Shown here in pieces: positions 43,830 through 52,105 of a DNA stretch of 64,000 nt. Location of the stretch: NCBI GenBank assembly GCA_964397045.1, contig CAYNHF010000006.1, positions 62,001-126,000 of the forward strand. The letters are read 5' to 3'. The translations under genes were made by a program, and so were the position numbers. Origin of the DNA: CAYNHF01 sp964397045 (GTDB taxonomy: Bacteria > Actinomycetota > Acidimicrobiia > Spongiisociales > UBA5794). Position 1 is the stretch's first letter. The number at the start of each line of letters is the position of its first letter. The notes under the pieces are model-generated. The model searched no databases. It was not told the DNA's origin and saw only the letters and a program-made list of their open reading frames with translations.

Positions 43830-44600
43830 GTGATCAGGTTCCCGGAAATTCTGCCAGGTGGGGAAATCGTCGTTTCCGCGACGATGTACCTCACGTATCT
43901 GAGGTGTCCCGACCAGGCGCTGGCGCGGCACGGCGGAGCGTACCCGGTCGACAGCCGTACGTCATTTCGAGGAGGCCTGGCGCACTCGGTCTTCGCCAGA
44001 CATCTCACCGAGGGCGAGATCCCGGGAGGCGGCTTCGATCAGGCGTGTCGTGAGGAAATCGGCTCGGGCCAATTGAACCACAAGGTCGGCTCCCTGGGTT
44101 TGAGGCCAAGCGAACTCGCCGGAGTCATCCGCGAGGTCGGCGAGATGTACGAGCGCTTCAAGCGGTTCCCTCGTGACGGCTTCGTTGCGGCCGAGGTCTT
44201 CATCGAGGCGGAGCCTTCGCCTGGCGTGATCCTGCGTGGTTCGATCGACGCCGTGTTCGACGTGTCCGGGACCCGACTCGTCGATTGGAAGACCGGCCAG
44301 CTCGGCCAATCGCAAGAGCAGCTGTGGTTTTACGCGATGCTGTGGGCACTCGACCGCGGCGAGTTGCCGGAGGCGATCGAGGCTGTGTCGGTCAGCACGG
44401 GTGAGCGGTGGGACGCGATCCCGAGGCTTCGTGAGGTGGAGCGTACTGTCGGCAGGGTGAGCGAATTGGTCGCGGCACTGCGCAGCGCAGCAGCGTCCGG
44501 TACGAATCTCACCAAACGAGCAGGTTCGTGGTGTCGGTACTGCCCGGTACTCGACGACTGCGACGAAGGGCGGTCGGCGGCGAAGGTGTTCAGCGCCTGA
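43830..44600 (+). CDS. RecB/Cas4-like PD-(D/E)XK nuclease with probable Fe-S cluster
   Basis: 256 residues, GTG start. Nuclease motifs: histidine in GGLAHSVFARHL, aspartate in GSIDAVFD, catalytic D-x-K in LVDWKTG, and the QxxxY-like QEQLWFYAMLW. Four cysteines, C26 plus C235, C238 and C244 (CRYCPVLDDC), are spaced as in the 4Fe-4S clasp of AddB and Cas4. The protein is stand-alone: no helicase, cas gene or repeat array is adjacent. It may be a DNA repair exonuclease; its partner is unknown. Divergent from the VanW gene. Confidence 0.82.
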   Translation: MIRFPEILPGGEIVVSATMYLTYLRCPDQALARHGGAYPVDSRTSFRGGLAHSVFARHLTEGEIPGGGFDQACREEIGSGQLNHKVGSLGLRPSELAGVIREVGEMYERFKRFPRDGFVAAEVFIEAEPSPGVILRGSIDAVFDVSGTRLVDWKTGQLGQSQEQLWFYAMLWALDRGELPEAIEAVSVSTGERWDAIPRLREVERTVGRVSELVAALRSAAASGTNLTKRAGSWCRYCPVLDDCDEGRSAAKVFSA

Positions 44601-44686
44601 CCGCAGTGCTGGTCCGCCCTCGGGTGGTCGGGTCGTGTCATACTCGTCTTCCTCATGCACATTCATCTCAGGATCGTGGTCCTCCC

Positions 44687-45544
44687 ATGACCACACTGCT
44701 CGCCTTCCACGCCCATCCCGACGACGAGTCTTCGAAGGGTGCCGCAACGGTCGCCCGCTACGCGGACGCCGGCGTGCGGTGTGTGTTGGTGTGTGCCACC
44801 GGAGGTGAAGCGGGGGACATCCTCAATCCTGCGATGAACCGTCCCGAGATCGTTGCCGACCTGCCTGCAGTGCGCAGGGAGGAGCTCGTGGCCGCAGCCA
44901 GCATCATCGGTTATTCGGAGATAGTGGAACTTGGCTACCGCGATTCCGGCATGCCGGACATGCCGGACAACGGGCATGCCGATGCGTTCGTGAACGCTCC
45001 CTTCGACGAGGTGCTCGGGCGCATGGTGGAGATCGTGCGCAGGATCAGGCCGGATGTGGTGCTGGGGTATGACGATCATCAGCGCTACCCGCACCCCGAC
45101 CATCTGCGGGTCCATGACGTGTCGATTGCCCTGGTAGAAGCCGCCGCGGACGCGGACCGCTTCCCCGAGGCTGCACCTCCCTGGCGAATCCCGCGTCTTT
45201 TCGCCCCGGTCTTCACCAGCCGGAGGGCGCTAGCGCTGCACGAAGCAATGCTTGCCAGTGGTGAGGAGTCTCCCTTCGCCTCTCGCCTGGAGTGGTTCAG
45301 CGACGTGGGGGAGGACGCTCGGCCACTGTGGCACGTCGACGTGACCGGGTACGTGGAGCGGGGGAGGGACGCGCTTCGGGCTCATGCCACCCAGGTGGAC
45401 CCGAGCGGCTTCTGGTTCCAGGTCCCCACGGAGCTGGTCGAGCAGGTCTACCCCTGCGAGGATTTCGAGGCGCTGGGAGGTTTCGAAATGCCGGCCGCCG
45501 CGAGCAACGAGCTATTCGGGCTGGGCGCTGACCTGCCGGGATGA
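44687..45544 (+). CDS. mca: mycothiol S-conjugate amidase
   Basis: 285 residues from ATG 44687. Zinc amidase of the PIG-L superfamily that cleaves mycothiol adducts so that toxins leave as mercapturates. HAHPDDESSKGAATVARY, CTGGEAGDILNPAMN-type region and LGYRDSGMPD match Mca rather than MshB. A second metal motif is YPHPDHLRVHD. Presence of mca implies mycothiol as the cell thiol, a hallmark of Actinomycetota. The longer open frame upstream lacks support. Confidence 0.88.
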   Translation: MTTLLAFHAHPDDESSKGAATVARYADAGVRCVLVCATGGEAGDILNPAMNRPEIVADLPAVRREELVAAASIIGYSEIVELGYRDSGMPDMPDNGHADAFVNAPFDEVLGRMVEIVRRIRPDVVLGYDDHQRYPHPDHLRVHDVSIALVEAAADADRFPEAAPPWRIPRLFAPVFTSRRALALHEAMLASGEESPFASRLEWFSDVGEDARPLWHVDVTGYVERGRDALRAHATQVDPSGFWFQVPTELVEQVYPCEDFEALGGFEMPAAASNELFGLGADLPG

Positions 45545-45605
45545 CGGCGGAACCCCCCGATCCAGCGACGCGAGAACGCAACGTGCGTCTGGTGTGGTGT
45601 AATCG

Positions 45606-47267
45606 GTGGCGATGACTACATCAAATGGTCCACAGGTCGCAGCCGCGCTCGAGGCGCTACAAGGTGCCCTCGGCGATGTTGCGTTTTCGTTGTCCGGCCC
45701 GGAGGACGATCCGCGCGAGGTCAACCGGCGTCGTCTGGCGAAATCGATCAACGAATACGCGCTGCCACGCGTCACCAGATCGGTCTCCGTGCCGGTCGTG
45801 GTGGTGGTGGCCGGCGCCAGCGGGGTCGGCAAATCGACCATCCTCAACTCGCTGGCGCAGACTGACGTGTCCGCGGTGGGCCTGGCCCGCCCGACAACAA
45901 AATACCCTGTGATCTGGGCGAACCGGCGCCCTGCCGACGATTTTTGGGGTCAGTTCATCGGCAGGGTGCAGGACGTAGCCGGCAGGAATGTGGACGTCAT
46001 TGTGGGCGACGGCCACCTGGCGAGCGATGTCGTGCTCGTCGACACTCCTCCGTTAGATCACACACGTGGATCCGCAGCGGCCGCTGCGGAGGAGATGCTC
46101 ACGATGGCAGACCTGTGCATCTTCGTGACGTCGGCCTCGCGCTACGCGGACGCAGCCCCGTACGAATTCCTGGCGACCGCGAACCGGCAGGGAGTTCCGG
46201 TGCTGTTCGTGCTCAACAAGACACCTTCCGATCCTTGGCTGGCGGTCGACCTTGTCGGCGATTTCGCGGCCCGACTCAGCAGGCGTGGATTGCTGCCAGC
46301 GCCGAACCCGAATCTGATCTTCAGGCTGACGCTCGACCCACTCTCGAGACCCCACCAGGGTCTCGACTTGGCCGCCATCTCGCCGCTGCGCGAGGAACTG
46401 GAAGCCCTGGCAGACCCTCAGTTCCGCGATGAAATCGTGCGACAGACCACGGCTGCCTCGCTCCGGGCGATCACGGAACTCGGCGCACAGCTGGCAGCAG
46501 ACCTTCGGGTCGACGCGGCACAGGCCGCGGACCTGCGAAACGCCGTCGAGGCCGCATACGTCGAACAGTCGCGGCGACTCCAGCAGGAACTTGATGCCGG
46601 CGACTACGCCGCAGTAGCGCGGCGCAAGTCGTTCACGGAGGCGGCAGCTGAACTGGCCGGGATTGTGACGCGGCGTGCCGGCGTGGCATCGGGTAGGGCT
46701 GCAGGCGCCTGGGAACAACTTCCTGGCGGTGAAGTGCTGCTCGCTCGTGGCGGAGCCGGTTTGTATCGGCACGGCGAGGACACCCCCTACGAGGCAGTCG
46801 AAGTCATCGAGGAGTGGGAGCGGACGGCGGCCGAACGGGCCGCGGTCGTCGCAGACAGGCGGCTGTCTGGGCGGGCCAGGCGCCGGATCGGCCGCTTCCT
46901 GTGGCGGGCGGCCCTCGACCCGGGCCGCAAGCCTCCCAAGATTGTGGAACGTAAGTTCGGTGGGGAGGGCGACCGCGTGGTCGGTGCCACCCGGGAGTCA
47001 CTGTTTGCGGCCCTCATCGAGGCAATGGATCTCGACGCCCAGAGGTTCTGGTCGCTGGTGCACAACCCGGTGCCCGAAGACCGGATCGTGGCTCTGGAGG
47101 AGGCGATTGCGGCGCTCATGCGTGCAACGACCGGGGAGCCCGATCACCCTGCCGCAGCTCGCATGGATGACATGCCGGATCTGCGGGGGGTCGCTGAGTT
47201 TCCGGTAGCCGGTACACCGGTGCTCGCCGGCCCGGGTCGCGAGGCGATCGAGGCACCCGATGCGTGA
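45606..47267 (+). CDS. dynamin/YfjP-like GTPase, first of a pair
   Basis: 553 residues, GTG start (ATG two codons later is an alternative). P-loop GASGVGKST at 70-78, switch-II DTPP, and a G4 box NKTP at 204-207 where the usual aspartate of NKxD is replaced by proline. That may loosen guanine specificity. The C-terminal 300 residues are helical, alanine- and arginine-rich with a basic segment near 415-440, consistent with a stalk that contacts membrane. Overlaps the second GTPase by 8 bp. The partner organisation resembles actinobacterial paired dynamin-like proteins. Confidence 0.8.
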   Translation: MAMTTSNGPQVAAALEALQGALGDVAFSLSGPEDDPREVNRRRLAKSINEYALPRVTRSVSVPVVVVVAGASGVGKSTILNSLAQTDVSAVGLARPTTKYPVIWANRRPADDFWGQFIGRVQDVAGRNVDVIVGDGHLASDVVLVDTPPLDHTRGSAAAAAEEMLTMADLCIFVTSASRYADAAPYEFLATANRQGVPVLFVLNKTPSDPWLAVDLVGDFAARLSRRGLLPAPNPNLIFRLTLDPLSRPHQGLDLAAISPLREELEALADPQFRDEIVRQTTAASLRAITELGAQLAADLRVDAAQAADLRNAVEAAYVEQSRRLQQELDAGDYAAVARRKSFTEAAAELAGIVTRRAGVASGRAAGAWEQLPGGEVLLARGGAGLYRHGEDTPYEAVEVIEEWERTAAERAAVVADRRLSGRARRRIGRFLWRAALDPGRKPPKIVERKFGGEGDRVVGATRESLFAALIEAMDLDAQRFWSLVHNPVPEDRIVALEEAIAALMRATTGEPDHPAAARMDDMPDLRGVAEFPVAGTPVLAGPGREAIEAPDA

Positions 47268-48468
47268 TGTCGGCGAACTGCTCGATGTGACCGATCTTGT
47301 GGTGGAGCAATCGCGTCGGGTCGTCCCGGATCCGATGGTTGCCGAGGCGAAGGCGCGGGTGCGGGAACTGCGCCGCAAGAGCGGCTTCGTGGGTGATGTT
47401 TTTGTGCTGGCGATTGCCGGATCCACGGGGACGGGCAAATCGAGCCTCTTGAACGCGATCGCGGGAGACAAGGTGGCTTCGGTGAGCCATCTACGCCCGC
47501 ACACCGATCTGCCGCTGATCTGGTTGCCGGAGGTCGGGCACACCAGCCTCGACCAGTTGGCGGACGAACTCGGCATCGAAGCGCGGGTCCAGCACGATCG
47601 CTTTGACCGGGTCGCCATCATCGACCTCCCGGACATGGACTCAGTCGCAGACTGGCACCGCGCCATCGTCGAGGAGTTGCTCCCACGGGTGGACGGAATC
47701 CTTTGGGTGTTCGATCCCGAGAAATATGCAGATCCGGTCGTCCACGAGACCTTCCTCGTGCCTCTGTCCCGGTTCTCCGATCAGCTCCTGTTCGTTCTGA
47801 ACAAGGTCGACCTCATCAGCGACCCTGGGGACGGCGTCGTGGTGGACGACCTCCTGCGGCGTCTGGTGGCAGACGGCCACGAGGCGCCCGTCTTTTTCCA
47901 GGTCGCGGCCTCCCCTGCATCCGGACCGCCCCGGGGGATTGAAGACCTCACCTCGTACCTCCAGGACCGCATGGACACGAAACGGATCGCCACCGGGAAG
48001 CTGCTGAGCGATGTGGACCACCTGTTGCGGGTGATCGGGGAGGAATCGGCCACCTGGGATGGTGCTGCGATGAGTTTCGAGGAGAAATGGCAGGAGAACC
48101 GGGACGCAGCTGCCGCCGGGCTGCTTTCTGGTGCGGGCCCCGGGGGGAGAGAAGACGCGCTGTGCCGGATCGAGGACTTGCTGGCCATGGTCGCGATGGA
48201 CGCCGGCGACTCCGTTGGTGGCGTTATCCGGCAGCGATTCGACCCGGCCATGATCGAAACAGTCGTGGATCGCGCCGAATCCCGCGCGTCGCAGTCGACC
48301 GGCAGGCGTAACGGGTTAGTGAGAGTCGCGGCGGACACGCTGGAGGAGGACATCGGTGAACCACTCCGGGCCATCCTCCGGGAGCGCGCGACGATGGGAG
48401 CGACCCTGGCGGGCGCCGGCGTTGGCGTCGTCGAGATGCAGCGTCGCCTGAAGGTAAGTGAAGCCTGA
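47260..48468 (+). CDS. dynamin-like GTPase, second of a pair
   Basis: 402 residues. P-loop GSTGTGKSS (54-62), DLPDMDS switch II and an intact G4 box NKVD. A helical C-terminal region follows with no clear membrane helix except a weakly hydrophobic ATLAGAGVGVVEMQ near the end. ATG start lies inside the upstream GTPase gene (8-bp overlap), and its TGA shares a base with the MscS ATG. Paired GTPases of this kind in actinobacteria act on membranes or septa; the role here is inferred. Confidence 0.82.
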   Translation: MRDVGELLDVTDLVVEQSRRVVPDPMVAEAKARVRELRRKSGFVGDVFVLAIAGSTGTGKSSLLNAIAGDKVASVSHLRPHTDLPLIWLPEVGHTSLDQLADELGIEARVQHDRFDRVAIIDLPDMDSVADWHRAIVEELLPRVDGILWVFDPEKYADPVVHETFLVPLSRFSDQLLFVLNKVDLISDPGDGVVVDDLLRRLVADGHEAPVFFQVAASPASGPPRGIEDLTSYLQDRMDTKRIATGKLLSDVDHLLRVIGEESATWDGAAMSFEEKWQENRDAAAAGLLSGAGPGGREDALCRIEDLLAMVAMDAGDSVGGVIRQRFDPAMIETVVDRAESRASQSTGRRNGLVRVAADTLEEDIGEPLRAILRERATMGATLAGAGVGVVEMQRRLKVSEA

Positions 48469-49388
48469 TGATCTGGGCTGCCGAGCAGAGCCGGTCGATC
48501 GGAGACGTCTTCGAGGATGCGCTGCCGGACGTGGGGATGACCGTGGTCGTTATCTTGCTGGCAATCATCGTCTGGCTGATCTCTGTCAGGGTCGGGCATC
48601 GATACGTCGAGCGGCTCGCAGCCCGCAGCCACGAGGGTGGTACTCATGCAGCTGCGGAGCGGGCACAACGAGTCACCACCCTGTGGCGGGTGGTGAGGTC
48701 CCTGTTTGCCGTCGCGGTGATCGTGGTGGTGGTGCTGACGATCATGGCGATCTGGGGGATCCCGATCGGACCGCTGGTCGCGGTCGGAACGGTCGTCGGT
48801 GTGGCGCTCGGCTTCGGAGCCCAGGACATGGTGCGTGACTTCATCGCCGGATTTCTGATCGTGGCAGAGGATCAGTTCTCGATCGGTGACGTGGTTACGA
48901 TCGCCGATGCGACCGGCACCGTGGAGGAGATCCAACTCCGGGTGACCGTGTTGCGGGATCTCGAGGGCAGGGTGCACTACGTCCCCAACGGCCAGATCAA
49001 GGTGGCAACCAACTACACCCAGGGCTTCAGCCAGGTCGTGGTCGACGTCAGCGTGGCCTACAAGGAGAACGTCGACAACGTCATCGACGTGATCCAGAGC
49101 GAATTGGAGGACTTTGCAGCAAGCCCGGAATGGAGCGAACTCCTGACGGACGAACCCGTGATCCTCGGAGTCAACGAACTGGGTGACTCCTCGGTCGACC
49201 TCCGAGTGCTGCTCGTGACGACTCCCGACGATCGCTGGTCGGTCAAGCGTGAGTTCCTGCGCAGAATCAAGAATCGGTTCGACGCAGAGTCGATCGAGAT
49301 TCCGTTCCCACATCTCACTGTGATGCAGGGTTCTCCTGGGCCTCCTCCGGCGGATGCACCACCAGGAGCGCCGACGGTTCAGGAGTGA
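48468..49388 (+). CDS. MscS-type mechanosensitive channel
   Basis: 306 residues. Three membrane helices (about 22-42, 74-98, 101-125), the third being the glycine/alanine-rich pore helix VAVGTVVGVALGFGAQDMVRDF. The beta domain follows with FSIGDVV and VPNGQI, as in MscS, and then the alpha/beta cytoplasmic cage. Such channels release solutes when membrane tension rises. It is translationally coupled to two dynamin-like GTPases. Its last 74 bp overlap the convergent diacylglycerol-kinase-like gene. Confidence 0.9.
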   Translation: MIWAAEQSRSIGDVFEDALPDVGMTVVVILLAIIVWLISVRVGHRYVERLAARSHEGGTHAAAERAQRVTTLWRVVRSLFAVAVIVVVVLTIMAIWGIPIGPLVAVGTVVGVALGFGAQDMVRDFIAGFLIVAEDQFSIGDVVTIADATGTVEEIQLRVTVLRDLEGRVHYVPNGQIKVATNYTQGFSQVVVDVSVAYKENVDNVIDVIQSELEDFAASPEWSELLTDEPVILGVNELGDSSVDLRVLLVTTPDDRWSVKREFLRRIKNRFDAESIEIPFPHLTVMQGSPGPPPADAPPGAPTVQE

Positions 49389-50262
49389 TTTCGAGGCCGT
49401 CTGTGGTGCCCAGCAGTTCGCCGTCTGCCTGAAACGGAGCGGCAGGCTCGGCGTGGACGACGAGCTTGCCGAAGTCGTGCCAGGCGTGGGCGCCCCGGGT
49501 CCGGGCCATGTCCCTGCGGGTTGCGAGCCGGCTCGCGATCGCCGCGATGACCGGCGCGGATACCTTCTCGACTGCAATGGCAGTCAGTTCGTCTGCTGTA
49601 GCGGTCGAGAGCGAGATTGGCACGGCGCCGAAGTACGTATACAGGTCGTGGACCTGAACGAACACCGCTACTGCGTCGACCCGGTCCCCGGCACACTCGA
49701 CACGCAGGTTGGCGGGGCGGCCGAGGTAGGACCCGAAGGCCTGCCCCAGCGTGGAGCGCGCGTAGTGCAGTGAACCGAACCACAGTTTCGAATGAGGGCG
49801 GGAATCGGCGCTGGCAACCACATCCGCGTCGAAGCCAACACCGAGGGAGAACAACGCGTATTCGGAGCGGGCCGCAGACGCACTCTCGGTAGCGACGTGG
49901 GCGACCGAGACCCGTTCCGTCTTCCCGGTCGTCAACATCTCCGCTGCCTTTCGCGGCTTCAACGGCACGCCGTAGACACGGGCCAGCACGTTGGTGGTAC
50001 CTGCCGGGATGATCCCGAGTGCGGTCGTGGTGTGCACCAACCCGTTGGCGACATGGTGGACGACGCCGTCACCTCCCATCGCGGCGACGATCTCGTACCC
50101 GTCGCCTGCCGCATCCGCGGCGACTTCACGGGCCTCGGCAGGTCCGTCCGGCCATATCTTGGTGACCTCGAAGGCGTTCGAGAGGATCGTCACCACGTCC
50201 CGGTGCAGAGCTCCGGTGAACCCGGACGCGCTCGGGTTGGCAACGAGTAGGAGGCGGCGCAT
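49315..50262 (-). CDS. diacylglycerol kinase-like lipid kinase
   Basis: 315 residues from ATG 50262. DagK/YegS fold with LLLVANPSASG at the N terminus, nucleotide motif GGDGVVHHVANGL (GGDGT in most relatives) and IIPAGTTNVLAR. It would phosphorylate diacylglycerol or a related lipid at the inner membrane face. Its 5' end overlaps a possible ATG of the divergent phosphoribosyltransferase, and its 3' end overlaps mscS antisense. Confidence 0.87.
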   Translation of the reverse strand: MRRLLLVANPSASGFTGALHRDVVTILSNAFEVTKIWPDGPAEAREVAADAAGDGYEIVAAMGGDGVVHHVANGLVHTTTALGIIPAGTTNVLARVYGVPLKPRKAAEMLTTGKTERVSVAHVATESASAARSEYALFSLGVGFDADVVASADSRPHSKLWFGSLHYARSTLGQAFGSYLGRPANLRVECAGDRVDAVAVFVQVHDLYTYFGAVPISLSTATADELTAIAVEKVSAPVIAAIASRLATRRDMARTRGAHAWHDFGKLVVHAEPAAPFQADGELLGTTDGLEITPEPSALLVVHPPEEAQENPASQ

Positions 50263-50299
50263 GTGGGAAGGGTACCGGGTTCCCGTTACTCTCCAAGGA

Positions 50300-50941
50300 G
50301 TGACGTACCGGAACCGCAGAGACGCCGGCGTCCAGCTGGCCTCAGCACTACTGGAGATGCCCGAAGCCTCACGGCTCGAAGCCCCGGTCGTACTTGGCAT
50401 CGTCCGCGGCGGCGTCCCGGTGGCTGCTGAGGTCGCTCGTGCCGTGGGAGGTACGCTTGGTCCAGCCTTTGCCACCAAGGTCGGGGCACCGGGCAATCCC
50501 GAACTGGCGGTCGGAGCGCTGGCAGATTCGACTCCCGTGGTTGATCCAATCTCGGTAGCCAGGCTGCGAATCACCGAGGAGCAGCTCGAGCTGGAGATCC
50601 GGTCCCGCATCGAGATGCTGGAGAAGAAGCGAGCCAGGTTCGCTTCGTATGTGGTCGATGTGGACGGAAGGGACGTGATCGTGGTCGACGACGGCGTCGC
50701 CACCGGGCACACCATCGCGGCAGTGCTCGACTCGGTCCGTCGCGCGGAGGCACACGCGGTGTGGCTGGCCGTGCCGGTGGGCCCGCCGGAAACGATCACA
50801 AGGCTGGCACATCGCAGCGACGTGGTGGTCTGTCCACTCCAGCCCCGCCGCTTCATGGCGGTCGGTGCGTGGTACGACCGATTCCCGCAACTCTCGGACG
50901 AGGACGTCGAGAGGACGTTGCGGGAATGGGCTGTGAGCTGA
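50300..50941 (+). CDS. phosphoribosyltransferase family protein
   Basis: 213 residues from GTG 50300, giving TYRNRRDAGVQLASAL like relatives. AAGGAG abuts the codon, too close to serve as its ribosome-binding site. An in-frame ATG at 50261 with GAGG upstream is an alternative that would overlap the divergent dagK start. PRPP loop is VIVVDDGVATGHTI, and GIVRGGVPVAAEVA is the usual N-terminal substrate region. Reaction and base substrate unknown; a leaderless message is possible. Confidence 0.8.
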   Translation: MTYRNRRDAGVQLASALLEMPEASRLEAPVVLGIVRGGVPVAAEVARAVGGTLGPAFATKVGAPGNPELAVGALADSTPVVDPISVARLRITEEQLELEIRSRIEMLEKKRARFASYVVDVDGRDVIVVDDGVATGHTIAAVLDSVRRAEAHAVWLAVPVGPPETITRLAHRSDVVVCPLQPRRFMAVGAWYDRFPQLSDEDVERTLREWAVS

Positions 50942-51071
50942 GACCTGCCGGAGCGCTCCTGCTGCTGCGGACCCATTGGGGCCGTGAAGTCGCGGTCGCT
51001 AAACTTCGTGGGCACATGGGGCCGGAGGGGGGTTCCCGACTGGCTCTGAAGTCAATCTTGGGAGGTAAGGG

Positions 51072-51983
51072 GTGAAGAGGACTCTGCTTATTCTGGCTGC
51101 GATTGTTGCCTTGATCGCAGTGGCGATCCCGGCAGCGGCCATCACACGCGGTGGAGCGCCGGACGACGGGGAGCATCCGTTTGTTGGGATCATGGTGGCG
51201 TACGCCAACGAGAAGGCACCGCTACTGGGAGACGTCGACGAGTCAGGCGTGATCGAAGACGATGAGCTGTTCCAGGTGCCGTTGTGGCGCTGTAGCGGGA
51301 CGCTCATTTCGGAGACCGTCTTCGTGACGGCAGGCCACTGCTCGGAGAACGACGGAAGCTGGGATGGCGAAGGACCGACCTACGACGGCCTGGTGGGTAT
51401 CTGGTTCGATGAACTCGAGGCGGATGTTCGGGGTAACGGCTACTTCTTTTACGAAGAAGCGACGTACACGGGCGTGCGGGACACTCACCCGCTGTATGAC
51501 CCCGGCGCCTTCTACCTCTACGACCTCGGCGTGGTAACCCTCGACGGTGCCGGAAACACCTCCGTTTCCGAGTTCGGTGAGCTGCCGGATGCCGGCGACG
51601 TTGATGAACTGAAGAAGGGCCGTAGGGGCGATACGATCGAGGCAGTCGGCTACGGCGTGCAGCGGACCAACCCTGCGCTGGATCGGAAGAACCAGGAAGA
51701 GCGGGCGCTCGACCGCCGCAAGGCTGATCTCATGATCGTGAACCGCAAGGGTGTTGCCGGGATCGGACCGATTCCGGACAGCAACTCGATCGTCCTGAGC
51801 GGAGATGCGAAGAACGGTGGAACCTGTTTTGGTGACTCCGGCGGGCCACTGTTCATCAACGACAGCAACGTGATCGCGGCCGTCACTTCGTTCGGTCTGA
51901 ACCCCAGCTGTGGAGGGGTCGGCGGTGGATTCCGGATCGACCGCGACCTGGAACTGGGCTGGATCAACAGCTTCCTCGGCTGA
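51072..51983 (+). CDS. secreted trypsin-like serine protease
   Basis: 303 residues, GTG start with GGAGG upstream. Signal peptide about 1-23, then RGGAPDDGEHPFVG, which looks like a short activation region. The S1 triad is visible: histidine in VTAGHC, aspartate in YDLGVVTLD and serine in CFGDSGGPL. Cysteines pair plausibly (CSGT/GHC and TCFGD/SCGG). It is exported and stands alone, with a strong terminator after it. Confidence 0.9.
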   Translation: MKRTLLILAAIVALIAVAIPAAAITRGGAPDDGEHPFVGIMVAYANEKAPLLGDVDESGVIEDDELFQVPLWRCSGTLISETVFVTAGHCSENDGSWDGEGPTYDGLVGIWFDELEADVRGNGYFFYEEATYTGVRDTHPLYDPGAFYLYDLGVVTLDGAGNTSVSEFGELPDAGDVDELKKGRRGDTIEAVGYGVQRTNPALDRKNQEERALDRRKADLMIVNRKGVAGIGPIPDSNSIVLSGDAKNGGTCFGDSGGPLFINDSNVIAAVTSFGLNPSCGGVGGGFRIDRDLELGWINSFLG

Positions 51984-52005
51984 AGGAGCAGCAGCTGGTA
52001 GATCT

Positions 52006-52033
52006 GGAGGCGGGACCCACGGGTCCCGCCTCC
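52006..52033. terminator. bidirectional-type terminator hairpin after the protease gene
   Basis: GGAGGCGGGACC (52006-52017) pairs perfectly with GGTCCCGCCTCC (52022-52033) around CACG. It lies between the plus-strand protease and the minus-strand MFS gene, so it can stop either transcript. No long T run on either side. Confidence 0.65.
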
Positions 52034-52105
52034 GACGCGTTTGGGGTTGAAGGGTACCGATCGACGTCCACGGGATGAGGTTGCCCGGCAGATCCGTCGA
52101 TACGG

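Noticed and set aside
47781..49577. Minus-strand frame of 598 codons over the second GTPase and mscS
   Set aside because: Low-complexity His/Asp/Ser-rich translation, antisense to coupled genes.
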